This document shows, one piece after another, positions 9,760 to 18,217 of a stretch of 64,000 nucleotides of DNA. The stretch comes from an uncultured Lachnospiraceae bacterium (GTDB lineage Bacteria > Bacillota > Clostridia > Lachnospirales > Lachnospiraceae). Both the position numbers and the translations under genes were made by a program. The stretch lies in NCBI GenBank assembly GCA_947632555.1, contig CANRPU010000002.1, positions 153,390 to 217,389 of the forward strand, written 5' to 3'. The first letter of the stretch is position 1. Every line of letters starts with the position of its first letter. The notes beneath the pieces are model-generated. The model worked only from the letters and a program-made list of their open reading frames with translations, was not told the DNA's origin and did no database searches.

Positions 9760-10936
9760 AACTATCAGGGAAAATTCCCATAAATCCGAGAAATTCTGCG
9801 CGCTCCTTCTGTTTTTGGCCACAACGGCGGGCACGTTTCTGCTGTGCCTGTTCCGGGGCTGCCAGGCCGTGGACATACTCCGCGACGTGATACTGAGCGG
9901 AATAGGCTGCTTTGGCGTGCTGTTCGTGATGGTGCAGACGGACGGGGGGCAGCTTTATTGGCCCCGTTTCACGGCACTGTACGCGCTGTGTCTGCTGTTA
10001 GCGGCGGCCTGCTCGTATCTGCCGTTCGCCGGCTGGCCTTTTCTGACGGTTTTCGTGCTGCTTTCCCTGTTTTCCAATGTGCTGACCGGGATCTGCGCGG
10101 GCGGCCTGCTGCTGTCGATCTCCACGCTTTTGGCCGGCTGCGGCATAGAGGTCTTCGTACTGTATTTTACCTGTGGTCTGATTGGCTGCGGACTGTTTTC
10201 CAGGCTGCGGGATAAGGAACGGTTTATCGCTCCCGTCCTGCTTTCCGTTTTGTTTCTCTTTGTGGGGGAAACGGCCTGCGTGGTGCTGTACGCCAATGAA
10301 ACTCTGAAATGGGAATTGTTCCTGGTACCCTTTGTGAACGCCGTCCTCAATATCGTGCTCTTGCTTTTGCTGCTGAAGCTTTTTTCCAATCTGATCATTT
10401 ACAGATACAGGAATAAATACATGGAGATCAACGACCAGGAATGCTCGCTTTTGGTGGAACTGAAGGCCTGCTCCAGGGAGGAATATTACCGGGCCGTCCA
10501 TACCGCCTATTTCTGCGGCAGGATCGCGGGAAAGCTGAACCTGGACGCGGATGCCGCGAAGGCGGGCGGATACTATCACCGCATCGGGCTGCTGCGGGGA
10601 GAGATCAACTGGCAAAATACCCAAGAACTGCTGGAACCCTATGAATTTCCGCCGGCGGCGGTACGGCTTTTGGAGGAATATCTGGAATCCGGACATTCCC
10701 TGAAAAGCAAAGAAGCGGCGGTACTGTTGTTTTCCGATACGGTCATCGCGTCCATAATGGGGCTGTTAAAACAGGAGCCGGAAAAGAAGATCGACTATGA
10801 CAGGCTTATAGAGGAGATCTTTCAGAAGGAACTGCGAAGTTCCGCTCTGGCCCGCTGTGATATTACCATGGAAGAACTGACCGGCATGAGAAATACGTTC
10901 CAGGAGGAAAAGCTTTATTATGACTTCTTACATTGA
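9746..10936 (+). CDS. PgpH/YqfF-like 7TM protein with degenerate HD domain
   Basis: A 396-residue protein in the slot between phoH and ybeY that normally holds the c-di-AMP phosphodiesterase PgpH. Seven or eight hydrophobic segments (about 15-225) match the 7TMR-HD membrane module. The C-terminal region (about 235-390) aligns with the PgpH HD domain: VHTAYFCGRIAG gives the first histidine (residue 252), and KEAAVLLFSDTV matches the later helix. However, the HD pair reads YYHRIG (H278-R279), so the metal-binding aspartate is lost, and the roughly 250-residue extracellular 7TMR-HDED domain is absent. It is probably non-catalytic, acting as a sensor or scaffold. The start could also be 9695. Confidence 0.75.
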   Translation: MADDKTIRENSHKSEKFCALLLFLATTAGTFLLCLFRGCQAVDILRDVILSGIGCFGVLFVMVQTDGGQLYWPRFTALYALCLLLAAACSYLPFAGWPFLTVFVLLSLFSNVLTGICAGGLLLSISTLLAGCGIEVFVLYFTCGLIGCGLFSRLRDKERFIAPVLLSVLFLFVGETACVVLYANETLKWELFLVPFVNAVLNIVLLLLLLKLFSNLIIYRYRNKYMEINDQECSLLVELKACSREEYYRAVHTAYFCGRIAGKLNLDADAAKAGGYYHRIGLLRGEINWQNTQELLEPYEFPPAAVRLLEEYLESGHSLKSKEAAVLLFSDTVIASIMGLLKQEPEKKIDYDRLIEEIFQKELRSSALARCDITMEELTGMRNTFQEEKLYYDFLH

Positions 10937-11426
10937 AAACGAAACGGAAGAAAGGTTTCCTTTTGATATACAGCAGGTAACGGACGCGGTAGCGGAGGCC
11001 GTGCTGAGAAGCGAGGGCTGTCCGTATGAGGCCCAGATCAATCTTGTGATCACGGACAACGCCTCGATCCGTGAGATCAACCGGCAGTTCAGAGGGGTGG
11101 ACAGAGAAACGGATGTGCTGTCCTTTCCCGGCGTGGAATACAAAACGCCGTCGGATTTCTCACATCTGGAAGAGCAGGCGGCGGATTATTTTGAACCGGA
11201 GAGCGGAGAACTGCTGCTGGGGGACATTATGATCTCCGCGGAGAAAGTAAAGGAACAGGCGCGGCGCTATGGACATTCCGAAAAGCGGGAATTTGCCTTT
11301 CTGGTAGCCCACAGCATGCTGCATCTGTGCGGTTACGACCATATGGAGGAAGAGGAAGCCGCCATAATGGAAAACAGGCAGGAGGAAATACTGAAGTCGT
11401 TGGGAATTACAAGAGAGGAAATGTAA
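10920..11426 (+). CDS. ybeY: endoribonuclease YbeY (rRNA maturation)
   Basis: A 168-residue metal-dependent RNase needed for 16S rRNA 3' end maturation and 70S quality control. The zinc motif appears as HSMLHLCGYDH (about 123-133), close to the family HGxLHLxGYDH, and DVLSFP and LGDIMIS are the other conserved blocks. The gene overlaps its upstream neighbour by 17 bases and abuts the next start with no gap. A longer acidic insertion sits between DVLSFPG and LLGDI. Confidence 0.96.
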   Translation: MTSYIENETEERFPFDIQQVTDAVAEAVLRSEGCPYEAQINLVITDNASIREINRQFRGVDRETDVLSFPGVEYKTPSDFSHLEEQAADYFEPESGELLLGDIMISAEKVKEQARRYGHSEKREFAFLVAHSMLHLCGYDHMEEEEAAIMENRQEEILKSLGITREEM

Positions 11427-13040
11427 ATGAAACAGATGGAAATTAAGAAAAAGCAGTTCGCGGCCGCCACCGGCCTGCTGGGAATGGCTGTGCTGATGAT
11501 CCTCGGGCGCCAAATCGGGGACTGGGGCATGACTTATCTGGCCGCCGCGCTGGAGATATACGGGCTGCTGCAGATATTGTTCACGGCCTGCATACCGGAG
11601 GGCATGAGCAGACTGCTACGGGCGCGTATGAGCAAGGGCCAGTATAAAAACGCGGCCAAAGTCAGCAAGGCCGGTTTCTGGTACTGCCTTTGCGCCGGGA
11701 TCTTTGGCTGCGCGCTGCTTCTGATCTGCGCGGACGCGCTGGCAGGAGGCTTTTTTCATCTGCCGGAGGCGGCTTTCGCGCTGCGGCTGCTGGCTCCGCT
11801 GTTTCTGGCAGAGGCTGTCTGCGCCGTATTGGAGGGCTACTTTCAGGGGATCGGAACGGCTATGCCAACGGTCATAGCGGGTATCTTAAAACAGATCTTT
11901 ATCCTGTCCTTTTCGCTGCTGGCGGCGCACGGACTTTACGGGCACGGGGAAAAAGTGTCCGCTCTGCTGCATACCGAGAAGTTTACTTATATGTACGGAG
12001 CGGGGGGCGTGGCGCTGGGCATGATCTTTGCCGGCCTGCTGTCCCTGGGGTTTCTCTTTTTTATCTATCTGGGCGCCGGGAGAAGAGCCGGGAGGCGCGG
12101 ACAGGAAGGGCTGAGGCTGACGGAGGACAGCCCGCAGCTGCTGCGGCTTCTGCTTCTGACGGTGACGGCGGAAGCGGCCACTCTGTTCCTGCTGCGGGCA
12201 GGCGCCGCAGGGTGCGTGTACTGGTATGGCCGGCTGGGCGTGGAGCGGCTTCCGGCAGGAATGGAAACCCTGGGCGCCTTTTACGCGAAATTTCTGCTCC
12301 CGACGGGGTTCCTTACCGGGATCGCGCTGCTTTTATGCGCGGGAAATCAGGTCAACCTGGTTTCGGCCGTCAAAAAAGAGGAATATAAGAACGCCAAAAA
12401 TCTGTTCACGGGAGGGATCCAGACGATCCTTTTGCTCAACGGTTTTTTTGCCGTTATGAACCTGGTGCTGGAACCCGGTATCTTACACTGCCTTTTTGGA
12501 AGCGGGAGCGGTACGGATTTCGCGGCCGGATGTATGCGGAGGGGATTCCCTATCCTTCTGTTTCTGCCGATGGGACTGTATTTTATGCGCGTTCTGAGCG
12601 GACTGGGGAAAAAGAAACTGGTGCTGCTAAACACGCTGGCGTCTTTCGCGGCTTTTCTGCTGACTGTCATCATCGGAAAAGCGGCCGGAGGGGACGCGTA
12701 TATCCCGGTGTTCGCGCTGGCGTTCATGACGGCCGTATCCTGTATCTTAAACGGGATCTTCGTGATACGGGCGCTGAACTATACGCCGGAATGGATCCAT
12801 CTGTTTGTGATGCCGCTGTTAGCCGCGGCGGTGACCGGGCTGTGCCTGTTTCTGCTGAACAGGGCCCTGGTTTCCCTGCTGGGGGAGGGAGGGGCCACGC
12901 TGCTGGGACTGGCCATAGGCATCTGCTGTTACGTGATCCTGCTGTTCACCCTGCGCTGTGTACGTTCCAGGGAGCTCTATCTGCTGCCCGGAGGAGGTAT
13001 CCTGAGAAAAATAGGAGAAATCCTGCATATTTTGTCTTAA
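11427..13040 (+). CDS. MOP-superfamily flippase, SpoVB/polysaccharide-export type
   Basis: A 537-residue, very hydrophobic protein with about 13-14 membrane segments. The layout of the multidrug/oligosaccharidyl-lipid/polysaccharide (MOP) superfamily is visible, including EGMSRLLRARMSKGQY in the first repeat and LFLAEAVCAVLEGYFQGIG. SpoVB (518 residues in Bacillus) and related proteins carry lipid-linked wall or spore-cortex precursors across the membrane. The gene follows ybeY directly (TAA then ATG), with GAGAGG upstream. MurJ or a generic polysaccharide flippase are alternatives; I cannot separate them from sequence alone. Confidence 0.75.
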   Translation: MKQMEIKKKQFAAATGLLGMAVLMILGRQIGDWGMTYLAAALEIYGLLQILFTACIPEGMSRLLRARMSKGQYKNAAKVSKAGFWYCLCAGIFGCALLLICADALAGGFFHLPEAAFALRLLAPLFLAEAVCAVLEGYFQGIGTAMPTVIAGILKQIFILSFSLLAAHGLYGHGEKVSALLHTEKFTYMYGAGGVALGMIFAGLLSLGFLFFIYLGAGRRAGRRGQEGLRLTEDSPQLLRLLLLTVTAEAATLFLLRAGAAGCVYWYGRLGVERLPAGMETLGAFYAKFLLPTGFLTGIALLLCAGNQVNLVSAVKKEEYKNAKNLFTGGIQTILLLNGFFAVMNLVLEPGILHCLFGSGSGTDFAAGCMRRGFPILLFLPMGLYFMRVLSGLGKKKLVLLNTLASFAAFLLTVIIGKAAGGDAYIPVFALAFMTAVSCILNGIFVIRALNYTPEWIHLFVMPLLAAAVTGLCLFLLNRALVSLLGEGGATLLGLAIGICCYVILLFTLRCVRSRELYLLPGGGILRKIGEILHILS

Positions 13041-13090
13041 CTGAATAAATTTGAAAGATAGGCTGATACTGATAACAAAGGAGTCTGATT

Positions 13091-13726
13091 ATGAAGTTTG
13101 TGAAAGGTATCAGTTTATTTGTCCTCTATCCCTGTATGACTTTTTTTGCCGGTATCTATCTGGGAGCGGAAGCGGAACGGTATTTTTATCCAAACAGGCC
13201 GGATCTGCTGATCACAGAGGTAAAACCGGAGGATTTTGCGAAAACGCCGGGACCGGCTGAGGAAGTGGCGGCTGAGGAAGAGGAAGTACTGACTTCGGAT
13301 ACGGAATATGTCCTGGAGGAGTATGACACAAAAAGGGGGACTTCCGTGGAAACCGTGCTGAAAGTGCCCGACCAATATCTGGGCATGAACAGGGAAAATT
13401 TTGTGGAAGCCATGGAACTTTACGCGCTTTCCCCGCCTCTTACGGAGAGGGAAAGAGGATTTATGGGCCTGGAGGTCGTTTCTTTTTCCAGAAGCCGGGT
13501 CGTGGTGAGGATGAATTATCTTTATATAGAGCCCACGCAGGGATTTTACCTGAAAGTGGAAGACAATCAGATCGTGGTATACTGCGAAGACCAGAAAACG
13601 GTCTATATGCATACCACTATTTCCGCGCTGGAACTGCCGGAAACCCAGCAGAGCCGGATCGCGGAGGGTATTTTTATGGAAGACGAAGCGGCGCTGTACA
13701 GTTTTCTGGAAACTTATTCCAGTTAG
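13091..13726 (+). CDS. membrane-anchored conserved protein, BofC-like C-terminus possible
   Basis: A 211-residue protein with an N-terminal signal anchor (about 5-25), an acidic linker rich in Glu (about 48-66), and a compact extracytoplasmic domain. The C-terminal half (GFYLKVEDNQIVVYCEDQ... then a tail EAALYSFLETYSS) recalls clostridial proteins with a BofC-type C-terminal domain, which in Bacillus restrains the SpoIVB protease. That resemblance is from memory of the pattern and is tentative. An AAGGAG site precedes the ATG. It sits 50 bases after the flippase, in a region with sporulation genes. Confidence 0.6.
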   Translation: MKFVKGISLFVLYPCMTFFAGIYLGAEAERYFYPNRPDLLITEVKPEDFAKTPGPAEEVAAEEEEVLTSDTEYVLEEYDTKRGTSVETVLKVPDQYLGMNRENFVEAMELYALSPPLTERERGFMGLEVVSFSRSRVVVRMNYLYIEPTQGFYLKVEDNQIVVYCEDQKTVYMHTTISALELPETQQSRIAEGIFMEDEAALYSFLETYSS

Positions 13727-13772
13727 AGGAACATACGGATGTCCGGAAGGAACGTATGGAAGGATGTGCGGG

Positions 13773-15005
13773 ATGAAAAGAAGAATCGCGATAGCGGGAG
13801 GCGGAGCCGCCGGTATGATGGCGGCTGTAGCCGCCGCCCGGGCCGGAGCGGAGGTGACGCTCTATGAAAGAAACGACAGAGTGGGAAAGAAGCTGCTTTC
13901 CACAGGCAACGGAAAATGCAATTTTTCCAATATGGATATGTCATCCGCCTTTTATTTCAGCCGGGACATGAACGCGGTGGAGCATATTCTGGAACGGTTT
14001 GACAATCAGGCCGCGCTTTCCTTTTTCCATGGAGCTGGGATGCTGACGAAGGAAAAAAGGGGCTGTCTGTATCCGGCCGCCGAGCAGGCCTCCGTGGTCC
14101 TGGATGTGCTGCGGCTGCAGATGCAGAAAGAAGGGGTTACGGTAAGAACCGATGACAAGGTGCTGCGGCTGCGTCCCCGGGAGCAGGGGATCGAAGTGGT
14201 TTCGGAAAGGGGAAGCGCGCTCTATCATCGGGTGATCCTGGCCTGCGGCGGAAAAGCGGCGCCGAAAACGGGTTCCGACGGAAACGGTTACGCGCTTGCC
14301 CAATCTCTGGGCCATACGCTGGTTCCCGTGGTGCCTGCCCTGGTACAGTTAAAGTGCGGGGAAGGCTGGCTGAAAGCCGTATCCGGCGTCAGGACAGAAG
14401 CGAAGATCAGGCTGTACGTGGACGGCAGGCCCGCGGCGGAGGAGCGGGGTGAGCTGCAGTTTACCGACAGCGGCATTTCGGGGATCGTGGTATTTCAGAT
14501 GAGCAGGCAGGCGGCTTACGCGCTGCTGGGAAAAAAGCAGGTGGAAGCGCGCATGGATTTCCTTCCGGAATTTGAGGAAGGCGCGTACCAAAAATGGGGA
14601 CGGGAACGGCTGGCGGATAGGGACGGCTCGCAGAGCGTGGAAGCCTTCTTTACGGGGATGCTGAATAAAAAACTGATGCTTCTGCTGATCCGTCTGGCGG
14701 GACTGAAACCCACGGAGCCGTGCGGCAGAGCGGACGAAAAGAAACTGCGGAAGGTCCTGTCTTTGTGCAGGGATCTCGGGGTATCGGTGACGGGATGCCA
14801 TTCTTTTGAAAACGCGCAGGCCTGCGCGGGGGGCGTGCCGCTATCCCAGGTGTCCGAAAACCTGGAATCCTTAAAACAGCCCGGAGTATATTTCGCGGGG
14901 GAGATCCTGGATGCGGACGGAAAATGCGGAGGGTACAACCTGCAGTGGGCCTGGGCGTCCGGTTATATAGCCGGCAGGAGCGCCGCGGGGAAAAAGGATA
15001 CATAG
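13773..15005 (+). CDS. HI0933/YhiN-family NAD(P)/FAD-dependent oxidoreductase
   Basis: A 410-residue flavoprotein. The dinucleotide-binding motif IAGGGAAGMMAA is at the very N-terminus, KLLSTGNGKCNFSN is the typical family signature, and the C-terminus carries FAGEILDADGKCGGYNLQWAWASGYIAG, seen as GGYNLQWAWASG. The family (aminoacetone oxidase/BaiN-like) has few tested members; the substrate is unknown. Start 13773 was taken because GGAAGG (13758-13763) is 9 bases away; the ATG at 13764 would touch it. Confidence 0.9.
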   Translation: MKRRIAIAGGGAAGMMAAVAAARAGAEVTLYERNDRVGKKLLSTGNGKCNFSNMDMSSAFYFSRDMNAVEHILERFDNQAALSFFHGAGMLTKEKRGCLYPAAEQASVVLDVLRLQMQKEGVTVRTDDKVLRLRPREQGIEVVSERGSALYHRVILACGGKAAPKTGSDGNGYALAQSLGHTLVPVVPALVQLKCGEGWLKAVSGVRTEAKIRLYVDGRPAAEERGELQFTDSGISGIVVFQMSRQAAYALLGKKQVEARMDFLPEFEEGAYQKWGRERLADRDGSQSVEAFFTGMLNKKLMLLLIRLAGLKPTEPCGRADEKKLRKVLSLCRDLGVSVTGCHSFENAQACAGGVPLSQVSENLESLKQPGVYFAGEILDADGKCGGYNLQWAWASGYIAGRSAAGKKDT

Positions 15006-15022
15006 GAGCGGAACAAAACAGC

Positions 15023-16627
15023 ATGATAAGGATACAGATAAAGGCAGGGCCGGAGCTGGCGCGGCCGGAGCTGATCAGGAAGGCGGCCGGCGCCCTGCGG
15101 ATCTCCGAGGAGCGGATCAAGAAAATGGTCATCCGCAGGAAATCCCTGGATGCCAGAAAAAAATCGGATATTCATTATCTCTATACACTGGACATAGAAA
15201 CCACGGACGAAGCCGCGCTGCTTCTGCGGCACAGGGGCGGGGCTGTCCCCGCGCCGCGGGAAGAAGCGTATCGGTTTCCCGAAGCGAGAGGAAACATGCC
15301 GCTTTCTCATCCCGTGATAGTGGGAACCGGCCCGGCCGGCCTTTTTTGCGGCCTTTTTCTGGCCCGGGCCGGTTTTGCCCCCATTCTGCTGGAAAGAGGC
15401 AGAACGGTGGAGGAAAGGCAGAAAGATGTGGAAGCGTTCTGGAGCGGCGCGCCTCTGCGGCCGGAATCCAATGTCCAGTTCGGAGAAGGCGGAGCGGGTA
15501 CTTTTTCTGACGGAAAGCTGAACACGCTGGTAAAGGACAAATACGGAAGAAACGGGGAAGTGCTGAGGATCCTGGCGGAATGCGGCGCTCCCTCTGACAT
15601 TCTGTATGAAAGCAGACCCCATATCGGTACCGATATCCTGCGAAAGGCAGTGGCGGCTTTAAGACAGGAGATCATCCGGCTGGGCGGTCAGGTATGGTTT
15701 GAGAGCAAGGTGACGGAACTGCTGACGGAAAACGGCGCGGTAAGCGGCGTTCTGATCAACGGAAAACAGAGGCTGCTTACAAAAGTGGTCGTACTGGCGG
15801 TGGGGCACAGCGCGCGAGATACTTTTTCCATGCTGCTGCAAAAGGGGATCCCCATGGAGGCGAAGCCGTTTGCGGTGGGGCTGCGGGTGGAGCACCGCCA
15901 GGCCATGATCAACCGGAGCCAGTACGGGGATATGGCGGAGCTTTTTCCGGCGGCAGCCTATAAGGCGGCGGGAAAGACCGCTGACGGAAGAGGAGTGTAT
16001 ACTTTCTGCATGTGTCCCGGCGGCTATGTGGTAAACGCCTCCTCCGAACCGGAAAGGCTGTGCGTGAACGGCATGAGCTACAGCGGCCGGAAAGGGGAAA
16101 ACGCCAACAGCGCCGTGATCGTGACCGTATCCCCCCAGGATTTCGGCGGCAGCGGACCTCTGGCGGGGGTGGCCTTCCAGAGAAGATTGGAGGAAAACGC
16201 CTATCGTGCCGGGGCTGGCAGAGTGCCGGTACAGACATATTTCAGCTTTAAGGAGAAGGTGGAACGCGGCCTTATGGAGGATGCGGCCAAAGCGGCTTCT
16301 TTCGCACCGGCGGTCAAGGGCGGATTTTGTTTCACGGACATTACGGATATCCTTCCGGAAAACCTGAACAGGGGGATCATAGCGGGCATGGAGCAGTTTG
16401 CCGGATACATAAAAGGCTTTAATCGTCAGGATACGCTTTTGTCCGGTGTGGAGGCCAGGACCTCTTCTCCTGTCCGCATTCTGCGGGGAGAGGATCTGCA
16501 GTCCTCCCTGAAAGGGCTTTATCCCTGCGGGGAAGGCGCCGGATACGCGGGAGGCATCACTTCGGCGGCCATGGACGGGATCAAAACGGCGGAAGCGGTG
16601 GCTGCTGCCTATTATCCGGCCCTGTAA
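15023..16627 (+). CDS. FAD-dependent dehydrogenase (COG2509-type)
   Basis: A 534-residue flavoprotein. An N-terminal basic domain of about 85 residues precedes the FAD-binding motif VIVGTGPAGLFCGL (about 95-108). VQFGEGGAGTFSDGKLNT is the family's characteristic block, and GEGAGYAGGITSAAMDG closes the FAD site near the C-terminus. Members are annotated as NAD(FAD)-utilising dehydrogenases; the substrate is not known. The preferred ATG has AGGAGCGG about 10 bases upstream; the in-frame extension to 14924 lies inside the previous gene. Two adjacent flavoproteins suggest joint expression. Confidence 0.9.
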   Translation: MIRIQIKAGPELARPELIRKAAGALRISEERIKKMVIRRKSLDARKKSDIHYLYTLDIETTDEAALLLRHRGGAVPAPREEAYRFPEARGNMPLSHPVIVGTGPAGLFCGLFLARAGFAPILLERGRTVEERQKDVEAFWSGAPLRPESNVQFGEGGAGTFSDGKLNTLVKDKYGRNGEVLRILAECGAPSDILYESRPHIGTDILRKAVAALRQEIIRLGGQVWFESKVTELLTENGAVSGVLINGKQRLLTKVVVLAVGHSARDTFSMLLQKGIPMEAKPFAVGLRVEHRQAMINRSQYGDMAELFPAAAYKAAGKTADGRGVYTFCMCPGGYVVNASSEPERLCVNGMSYSGRKGENANSAVIVTVSPQDFGGSGPLAGVAFQRRLEENAYRAGAGRVPVQTYFSFKEKVERGLMEDAAKAASFAPAVKGGFCFTDITDILPENLNRGIIAGMEQFAGYIKGFNRQDTLLSGVEARTSSPVRILRGEDLQSSLKGLYPCGEGAGYAGGITSAAMDGIKTAEAVAAAYYPAL

Positions 16628-16639
16628 GGGTCTTTTGGA

Positions 16640-16668
16640 TTGACGGAAAAACAAAAATACAGTAGAAT
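16640..16668 (+). promoter_or_regulatory. sigma-A-type promoter of proB-fau-proA
   Basis: TTGACG at 16640-16645, a 17-base spacer, and TAGAAT at 16663-16668. Transcription would start near 16675, about 40 bases before proB. No room is left for a long leader or riboswitch. Confidence 0.8.
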
Positions 16669-16714
16669 GGGAAAGGCAGTCCGGAAAGAAGACGCCGGGA
16701 AAGGCAGGCAGAAG

Positions 16715-17605
16715 ATGAATCACAGGGAACTATTGAAGGATAAGAAAAGAATTGTGGTAAAGATAGGTTCCTCCTCTCTGCAGCACGCGCAGACAGGAGA
16801 TCTGGATTATATCAAACTGGAAAAACTGGCCAGGGAGCTCTGTGATATCCGAAATCAGGGCAAGGATGTGGTATTGGTCAGTTCGGGCGCCATAGCGGTG
16901 GGGAAAAAGGCGGTGAATCCCTATACGGAGATGGAAGGAAAGCCGGTGACACCTCTGGCGTTTAAGCAGGCCTGCGCGGCAGTGGGACAGGCCAGGCTGA
17001 TGATGACGTATCAGAAGCTTTTCGCGGAATACAATCAGATCGTGGCCCAGATCCTGATGACAAAAAATACCGTGGTGGATGACATGAACCGTTTCAATGC
17101 CCACAATACGTTTACGGAACTTTTAAAAATGGGGATCATCCCCATTGTAAACGAAAACGATACCATTGCCAGCTATGAGATCAATTATGAGAAAGACAGC
17201 GATACCCTGATCGGGGACAACGATACGCTGTCCGCTATTGTGGCGGCTCTGGTGGAAGCGGATCTGCTGATCCTGCTTTCGGACATCGACGGACTGTATA
17301 CGGACGATCCTCACGCCAATCCCAACGCGGAATTTATTTCCGAGGTGGAAAAGCTGACGGAGGAATATCTGAATATGGGAAAAGCCAGTACGGGCAGCAA
17401 CGTGGGGACCGGCGGCATGAACACCAAAATGGCGGCAGCCAGGATCGCCACGGGAATGGGCGCCGATATGGTGATCGCTAACAGCAGGGACGTGGGGATC
17501 TTACACAGGATCCTGGACGGACGGCAGGAAGGCACTCTGTTTGCGGCCAACAGGGAGGAGAATTTTGACCTGAAGGAATTTGTAAACAGCATATACAAAC
17601 ATTAG
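16715..17605 (+). CDS. proB: glutamate 5-kinase
   Basis: A 296-residue amino-acid kinase that phosphorylates glutamate in the first step of proline synthesis. KIGSSSL (about 15-21) binds phosphate, VSSGAIAVG and NENDTIA bind substrate, and GGMNTKMAAARIA is the family C-terminal block. No PUA domain follows, as in many short Firmicutes ProB proteins. The ATG at 16715 lies after a GGCAGGCAG stretch; the longer frame beginning TTG at 16640 is rejected because that TTG is the -35 element of the promoter. proA is two genes downstream. Confidence 0.95.
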   Translation: MNHRELLKDKKRIVVKIGSSSLQHAQTGDLDYIKLEKLARELCDIRNQGKDVVLVSSGAIAVGKKAVNPYTEMEGKPVTPLAFKQACAAVGQARLMMTYQKLFAEYNQIVAQILMTKNTVVDDMNRFNAHNTFTELLKMGIIPIVNENDTIASYEINYEKDSDTLIGDNDTLSAIVAALVEADLLILLSDIDGLYTDDPHANPNAEFISEVEKLTEEYLNMGKASTGSNVGTGGMNTKMAAARIATGMGADMVIANSRDVGILHRILDGRQEGTLFAANREENFDLKEFVNSIYKH

Positions 17606-17616
17606 AAAAGCGCGGG

Positions 17617-18195
17617 ATGTTGCGGATGGAAGAAAACGGACAAAGCAAAACGGAGATCAGGCGCAGGATATTGAAACGGAGGGACGGGCTGGGGCCCGAA
17701 GAGCGGAAACGCTCCGAAATCCTGATAACGGAGCGGATCCTGGGACATCAGTGGTATTACGGCGCCGGAGAACTGCTGGTGTTTATCAGCTATGGAAGTG
17801 AAGTGGATACAGCGCCGATCTGGGAGGAAGCGCTGCGGCAGGGGAAAAAGGTTTACGCGCCCTGTGTCCTGGACGGCCGCATGGAATTTTACCGTATGGA
17901 GGGCCGGGCGGATCTGCGCCCCGGCTATCGGGGGATCCTGGAACCGGCGGAGCCGGAAAAACGGGAAAAATTTGTGTTTTCCCAAGACAGGGAAAAGAAT
18001 ACGCTTATGCTGATGCCGGGAGTCGCTTTTGATGTTTTTCGCGGCCGCCTGGGATACGGCAGAGGATTTTACGACCGCTATCTGGCGGACAAGGCTGCCC
18101 TGCGTACCATTGCCATTGGATACAGCTGCCAGATGGTGGATAAGCTCCCCACGGAGGATACGGATATCAGGCCCATGCAGGTGATATGCCTTTGA
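17617..18195 (+). CDS. fau: 5-formyltetrahydrofolate cyclo-ligase
   Basis: A 192-residue enzyme that uses ATP to convert 5-formyl-THF to 5,10-methenyl-THF. The signatures are KTEIRRRIL at the N-terminus, basic residues for ATP (RKRSE), MLMPGVAFD and the glycine-rich [11 protein letters not shown] near residue 148. It lies between proB and proA, 11 bases after proB and 22 before proA, so all three are likely one transcript. The start could be ATG 17617 or 17626. I see no direct metabolic reason for its place inside the proline operon. Confidence 0.93.
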   Translation: MLRMEENGQSKTEIRRRILKRRDGLGPEERKRSEILITERILGHQWYYGAGELLVFISYGSEVDTAPIWEEALRQGKKVYAPCVLDGRMEFYRMEGRADLRPGYRGILEPAEPEKREKFVFSQDREKNTLMLMPGVAFDVFRGRLGYGRGFYDRYLADKAALRTIAIGYSCQMVDKLPTEDTDIRPMQVICL

Positions 18196-18217
18196 GAAAA
18201 GGCGGGAAGAAGAGGAA

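Noticed and set aside
12226..12459. Plus-strand frames overlapping the MOP flippase (also 11690-12388 and 12530-13048)
   Set aside because: Arg/Gly-rich alternate-frame shadows of a G+C-rich membrane gene.
16640..16714. TTG start for proB at 16640
   Set aside because: That TTG is part of the -35 hexamer of a good promoter; ATG 16715 gives the normal ProB start.
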